Source of the DNA: Solen grandis
Lineage: Eukaryota; Mollusca; Bivalvia; Adapedonta; Solenidae
Length of the DNA: 64,000 nt
Direction: 5' to 3'
Assembly (NCBI GenBank): GCA_021229015.1
Contig: CM037785.1
Span: 43,856,543-43,920,542, forward strand
This document shows positions 59,748-64,000 of this stretch, one piece after another (position 1 is the stretch's first letter; the number at the start of each line of letters is the position of its first letter). The notes under the pieces were generated by a model. That model was not told where the DNA came from and made no database searches. It worked only from the letters and a program-made list of their open reading frames with translations. The position numbers were made by a program, and so were the translations under genes.

Positions 59748-60395
59748 CAGTCAAACCTGTATTAAGCGGTCAGTCAAGAGAAGAAGAGAAAGTGACTACT
59801 AAACAGATGTGACCGCTAAATGAAGGTTAAATATGTAACAAAATACTAGTTTGGTTATATCAAAATTGACCGCTAGATGCAGATTGGCCACTTAATACAG
59901 GTGACCGCTTGTACAGGCGCAACTGTAAATGTACTTGGTTCATTTGAATGTCAGTAGTAGTCCTGGTTAACAAAAAGAAACATGCGGGCGTCACGTTTAT
60001 CGACCACGGTTGCAAGGTCAACCTCCACGGGGCCGAATAATTTTAATAACAAGTCATGCATTATTTAATGTAAGAAACTCGACTGTCTGGATTTGGTTTA
60101 TATCGTATAGAAATACATTTTTATTGTAAGAAAATAAATCTCTATATTTTTTTCATAATATTCTGCATCTTATTGCCTTTGGAAAAAAAGAAAGAAATCT
60201 GAAATTATTTTCTTAATTAAAATCAGAATTATTTTTAAAGTATGACATGGATTCTCTGTTTAGTTATAAAACTAAACCTGTATTAGCGAACTATAGCATA
60301 TTTGTTACATATTGAACCTTCATTCAGCGGCCACCTCTGTTAAACGGTTACTTTCTCTAGTTCCCTTGTCTGACCGCTTAAGACAGGTTTGACTG
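59748..60395. mobile_element. Tc1/mariner-like MITE with TA target duplication
   Basis: Long inverted ends of about 105 bases each begin CAGTCAAACCTGT and end ACAGGTTTGACTG. The termini are bordered by TA at 59746-59747 and 60396-60397. Inner words GCGGTCAG and GAAGGTTAAATATGTAACAA also recur inverted. Length is 648 bp and it is non-coding. CAGT-type ends with a TA duplication are the hallmark of the Tc1/mariner superfamily. It lies 45 bases upstream of a Kazal exon. Confidence 0.85.
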
Positions 60396-61135
60396 TATAT
60401 GTATTTACGCAGACTGCGTCGAAAAATAAATAGTGATGTTAGATTTAAAAATATGTTTTTTTCGGAGGAAAAAAATAATTTATAAACATAATTATGAATG
60501 CAAAGTAGATACTGCAATTATAAAATATAATATATAAAATGCAGAAATCGAGGTCAAAAATATTTAGTCTTATTCCTGACCTAGAAATACGGTACACGAA
60601 GACTAACAGAAAACCACTGATTCTTATCAAAGTACCGGTATGACAGTTGGATTGACATTGAAACACGTTCTGACGTAAGGATCGGTCGAGATTTCTTAAA
60701 GATTTGAAAAATCAGGCTGATAACGTCATGAACTAGGAAGGTCAATATGAGGTCACTCATATGAGATAAGGATGTATTATTCTTTCCACTCTTTGTTCTA
60801 CATTCTTCCACCTCATTGCATTATTATGTCTTTATTGTTTTATAGGATTACATTACATTGGAAAAGATGGATAAAACAGCGACTGGTACACCTGATGCTA
60901 TTATGCCTTTAGCATCTCACAATACAGGATTCTAAACGTTGGGGACATTATATTAATAAATATAGTTTAACACGTCATACATTATATAATACGATGTCAT
61001 TAAATCCTTAGTTTTGTAGGTGATGTTATCCTTTAAAATACATGTATTTTGGAAAAATAACATTTCCTCGAAAAATTTTCTTTTAAAATCGTCCAGACTA
61101 GTGAATTTGTTCAACGAACACTTCCCGAACACCAA

Positions 61136-61247
61136 GTATAGGATAGAGTATATTAAGACATATCTACAGACAATAGAAGACCAAAGCGAGCGTAGCTTTG
61201 GTCTTTTATTGTCTGTAGGAATGTCTTAATATATTCTATCCTACGTA
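61136..61247. repeat. Foldback hairpin element
   Basis: The two arms, about 50 bases each, run from TAGGATAGAGTATATTAAGA to CAAAGC and back with a 7-base loop (GAGCGTA). Only a few mismatches occur. Form and size match other foldback MITEs here. No target duplication was identified. Confidence 0.75.
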
Positions 61248-61721
61248 GAAGTTTCCCGGCTCAACTTAAATCCATGCACTGAAGCCGGGACACAATATTC
61301 ATATTACCCTATCATCCGTCAATCAAATGTTTCTCGACTCGGCGGAAGGCGGGAAAATAAGCTGCTGGACATCGAAATAGACTATTACATTTTGTGCAGA
61401 CAATAAGGGTTGTTTCATGTCACATCAACCTCTGTGAGCTAAAGTTTAATCGATAAACGAGAAACGTCTCCCCTTTCCGATATAATGGTCCAATATTAAA
61501 TGTAAGCTTCACATATACTGCTTGGACATCAACAGGTGACGAAGGATGGCAGCAAATTCGAATTACTGTTTAATGTCGTTTTGATAAAGATATTTCAACG
61601 TAAATAATTTAACGAGGAAATTAACTTATGTTACTTAGCAAACCGTAGATAGTGCGACGCGATTGGTGTCATTTTCTACAGTTTGTTGTCTTTTTCTTAC
61701 ATAAAAGAAGCGACTTGCTGT

Positions 61722-61780
61722 GGTAAAACGCCGGGTCACTGAGCTAGAGGTAAATGGTTCGAATTCCGTTAGAGGCGAGA
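61722..61780 (+). repeat. tRNA-like fragment
   Basis: GGGTCACTGAGCTAGAGG followed by GGTTCGAATTCC, too short between boxes for a tRNA. Probably a degraded SINE head. Confidence 0.35.
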
Positions 61781-61799
61781 TTGATGTCCGTATCTTTAA

Positions 61800-64000
61800 A
61801 AGCGTCTGACAGGCAAAATCATGATGGGAGGAAGAAACGAAATATAAAACGGGTGCATATTTGTGAAAAGCATGCTAGAAAATGAGAGTTACTTGAAAGG
61901 AGAGAGGGAAGAGTGAAAGACAACAGGGAAAAAAGCCTGGATTTTACTGCCTATGTATGATCACAATTGTAATATCATTTTGTCCGAGAAAAAAATGCAG
62001 TTCAGACAAACGGTTGAACAGAACCGAGTTAGTTTTTACGCCATCAAAAAGCAGCGCCCTGAAGGTGGGGTTTGTTGCGCATGCGCACTTAAGCCATCGT
62101 TCTGTTTCGTACATTTAAGATAGAAAATAGAAAGGTGTTCTATTGAAATAAATCGTGGATAAATGTAAATTATATGAGCATCTGATTGGCCATATATTTA
62201 GGGCAGCTTCTTAATCTACATGCTGGTGTATAATTTCAGACATTGTTCAATGGGAAATGAATATACATTTGAGATTTTTCCCCAGTCACTGACTGGTTAA
62301 TTTAAATCAGCGAATTATATATACCGGGAATTGCAGATCCTCTGGTGAAACGGTCTATAGATTAAAAGTCTTGGGTAGCATCACCACGCTCTTACTCAGC
62401 AGAAAACACACTTAATTGAAACTGATTTTCAAAGTTCTACATCTTGACAAAAGCACTGAAACTTGGAATGTAATATATGCTTATTCTAAACTTATTTATT
62501 TCAATCAACATGAAAACTTTTTTTTTCCCAAGTTCTTTCAATCCTATCGAGGCTTTTTGGATTGGATCGGAACTTTGTACCTAGTTTGTGATAGCTTTGA
62601 ATCATAGGACCGAGAGTCCTAATATTGCTTTAAGCGTAAACTGGAACAGTAAAGGAGAAAGCGTGGCTTGTAATTTGGAATCGTTTTATTGATTTCCCTT
62701 ATCAAATGGATCTTGTAGCTGTGAAGACCGAACGGCATAATTTTATTCGCCATATTCGTATTAGATTAACCTAGGATATTACATGTCAGAGGTGCGTGAA
62801 CTGCTTCACTTCACTGGCTCACGTCACACATTTTCATTCATAGTATTTTCCCAGGTGCACGTATATCTTGTCCTCTAGAGGGCATTGGATTTGAATATCC
62901 GGTATTGTCACTTTCCCAATCGGTTACAATATGTAAACAACACAACATAAAAAGTATTTCTCCCAGCGCGGATTACAGTCGTGTCAAAATGCTCTATAAC
63001 CATCTACACAAGCTTTATCTGAAGAAGCTCTATTGGAAGGTTTTAATACACAGACATTACTTTCCAGATGAGGATAAATATATAAAGCGATTTAACTCAG
63101 AATTATTTAGCTCTGCGTTTTGGATACAAAGTAGCTTTCGAAAAGGACCGCTTTTATAGTCAAAGTATTCCAAATTTAACTTGTACATTGGAAAGTAAGT
63201 TAAGTTTATATATATATGTATAGTAAATTATAATGATTAGGTGAGTGGTGCTCCAATTGTTCTACATTAATCCAGAAGACAACAATACGATTAACCTTTT
63301 TTCCAGATTATTTTAAAGCTTTAGTAATTTAATAACCAAACTATTGTTTTAGTTTATTTTTATCATTATTACTTCCAATTAGGCTTGCAAGTATATTGGC
63401 TGACGGACTCCCGATTTACTAATTGTATCTTTGGAGTCTCGGAAGGAATCCGTTGTTACCATTAGGCATAAGGTCTCTTTCTAAACACCAATTAGACTTA
63501 AGTGAAAATATATTTTCGGTGGTTCATATGAACAAAATATTAACAACAAAGTTTGGATGTGACGTTTTGCGACCCACCAGCAACATAACAATCATTTGGA
63601 TATATCATGACATAGCATTGTATAATATATACTTTTTTGCATTAAATATCATAAGATATTTATAGCAAAAATACAAGTTTAAGTTTATTTCTAAAAATGC
63701 AGAAAGTCAATGACCCAAGTGGACATACATGTACAGTTAACACATAGAAACGTAAACAACGAAGACAAGAAAATTTACAGAGATCCATATGTAGGTATAA
63801 ATCAATTATTCAGTAGGCATATTTTTATCAAAATATAACAATATAAACTATTATTTATTACATCATATTGTAATTGTTACTTCTGTTTCATTTTTCTCAC
63901 ATATGGCTCAAAGTACTATCAAATTCTAAAATATTTGGCCAGTGACAAAAATGGTATACTCACTTTACCTCGGATACACAAGTAAAAAAGAAATTTATTC
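61800..64000. other. Gene-free stretch to the window edge
   Basis: No exon with splice signals or recognisable protein similarity was found on either strand. Short open frames here have no supporting features. Confidence 0.4.

Noticed and set aside
62905..63159. 84-codon plus-strand frame near the window end
   Set aside because: No recognisable motif or splice evidence; length is within chance for AT-rich DNA.

Overview
The window looks like nuclear DNA of an animal, most likely a bivalve mollusc. The genes are split by GT-AG introns, the sequence is AT-rich, and there are two 100-base assembly gaps (4942-5041 and 55042-55141). It is crowded with short repeats: tRNA-headed SINEs, foldback MITEs, 5'-truncated non-LTR retrotransposons, and arrays headed by AGCTCACxTGAGCAC-type or TATGCCCCCC-type termini that I associate with bivalve genomes. 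The bivalve assignment is inference from repeat character; no species can be named.

Genes from left to right. (1) A single Ig-fold exon of a lachesin/DPR-like cell-surface protein on the minus strand (1874-2093). (2) The last three exons of an unrecognised plus-strand gene (8520-11773), with consistent splice phases and a poly(A) signal. (3) A complete, free-standing Werner-type 3'-5' exonuclease with all its coding sequence in one exon (23736-24719, plus). (4) A small transcription unit at about 31985-32404 with an inverted CCAAT motif, a TATA box, a broken glutamine-rich reading frame and a near-perfect histone-type 3' stem-loop, but no histone. (5) A complete six-exon flavin-containing monooxygenase on the minus strand (37012-47602, 531 codons), whose 5.5-kb first intron is a nest of transposons. 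(6) Two exons of a multi-domain Kazal-type serine protease inhibitor on the minus strand (58275-59702). They are separated by one MITE and preceded by another. The first and last exons of this gene were not found.

Repeat layout. 5.5-13.1 kb holds a piggyBac-like MITE, a dead LINE, foldback elements and a SINE with a target-site duplication. 13.7-15.6 kb and 21.3-29.5 kb are dominated by interspersed elements built from tandem units of roughly 144-166 bp. 39-51 kb holds SINEs, a LINE and a second piggyBac-like MITE. 55.5-61.3 kb holds a young 5'-truncated LINE with a 12-bp target duplication, a 521-bp MITE, a Tc1/mariner-like MITE and a foldback hairpin. The long remaining stretches (for example 15.6-18.1, 33.0-36.7, 52.1-54.9 and 61.3-64.0 kb) carry no gene that I can support.

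The genes do not form an operon or an evident pathway; this is ordinary dispersed animal gene order. The most unusual observation is the histone-type transcription unit without a histone. Next are consensus estrogen-response-element palindromes inside a repeat array of about 146 bp, and the clean transposon insertions carrying intact target-site duplications.
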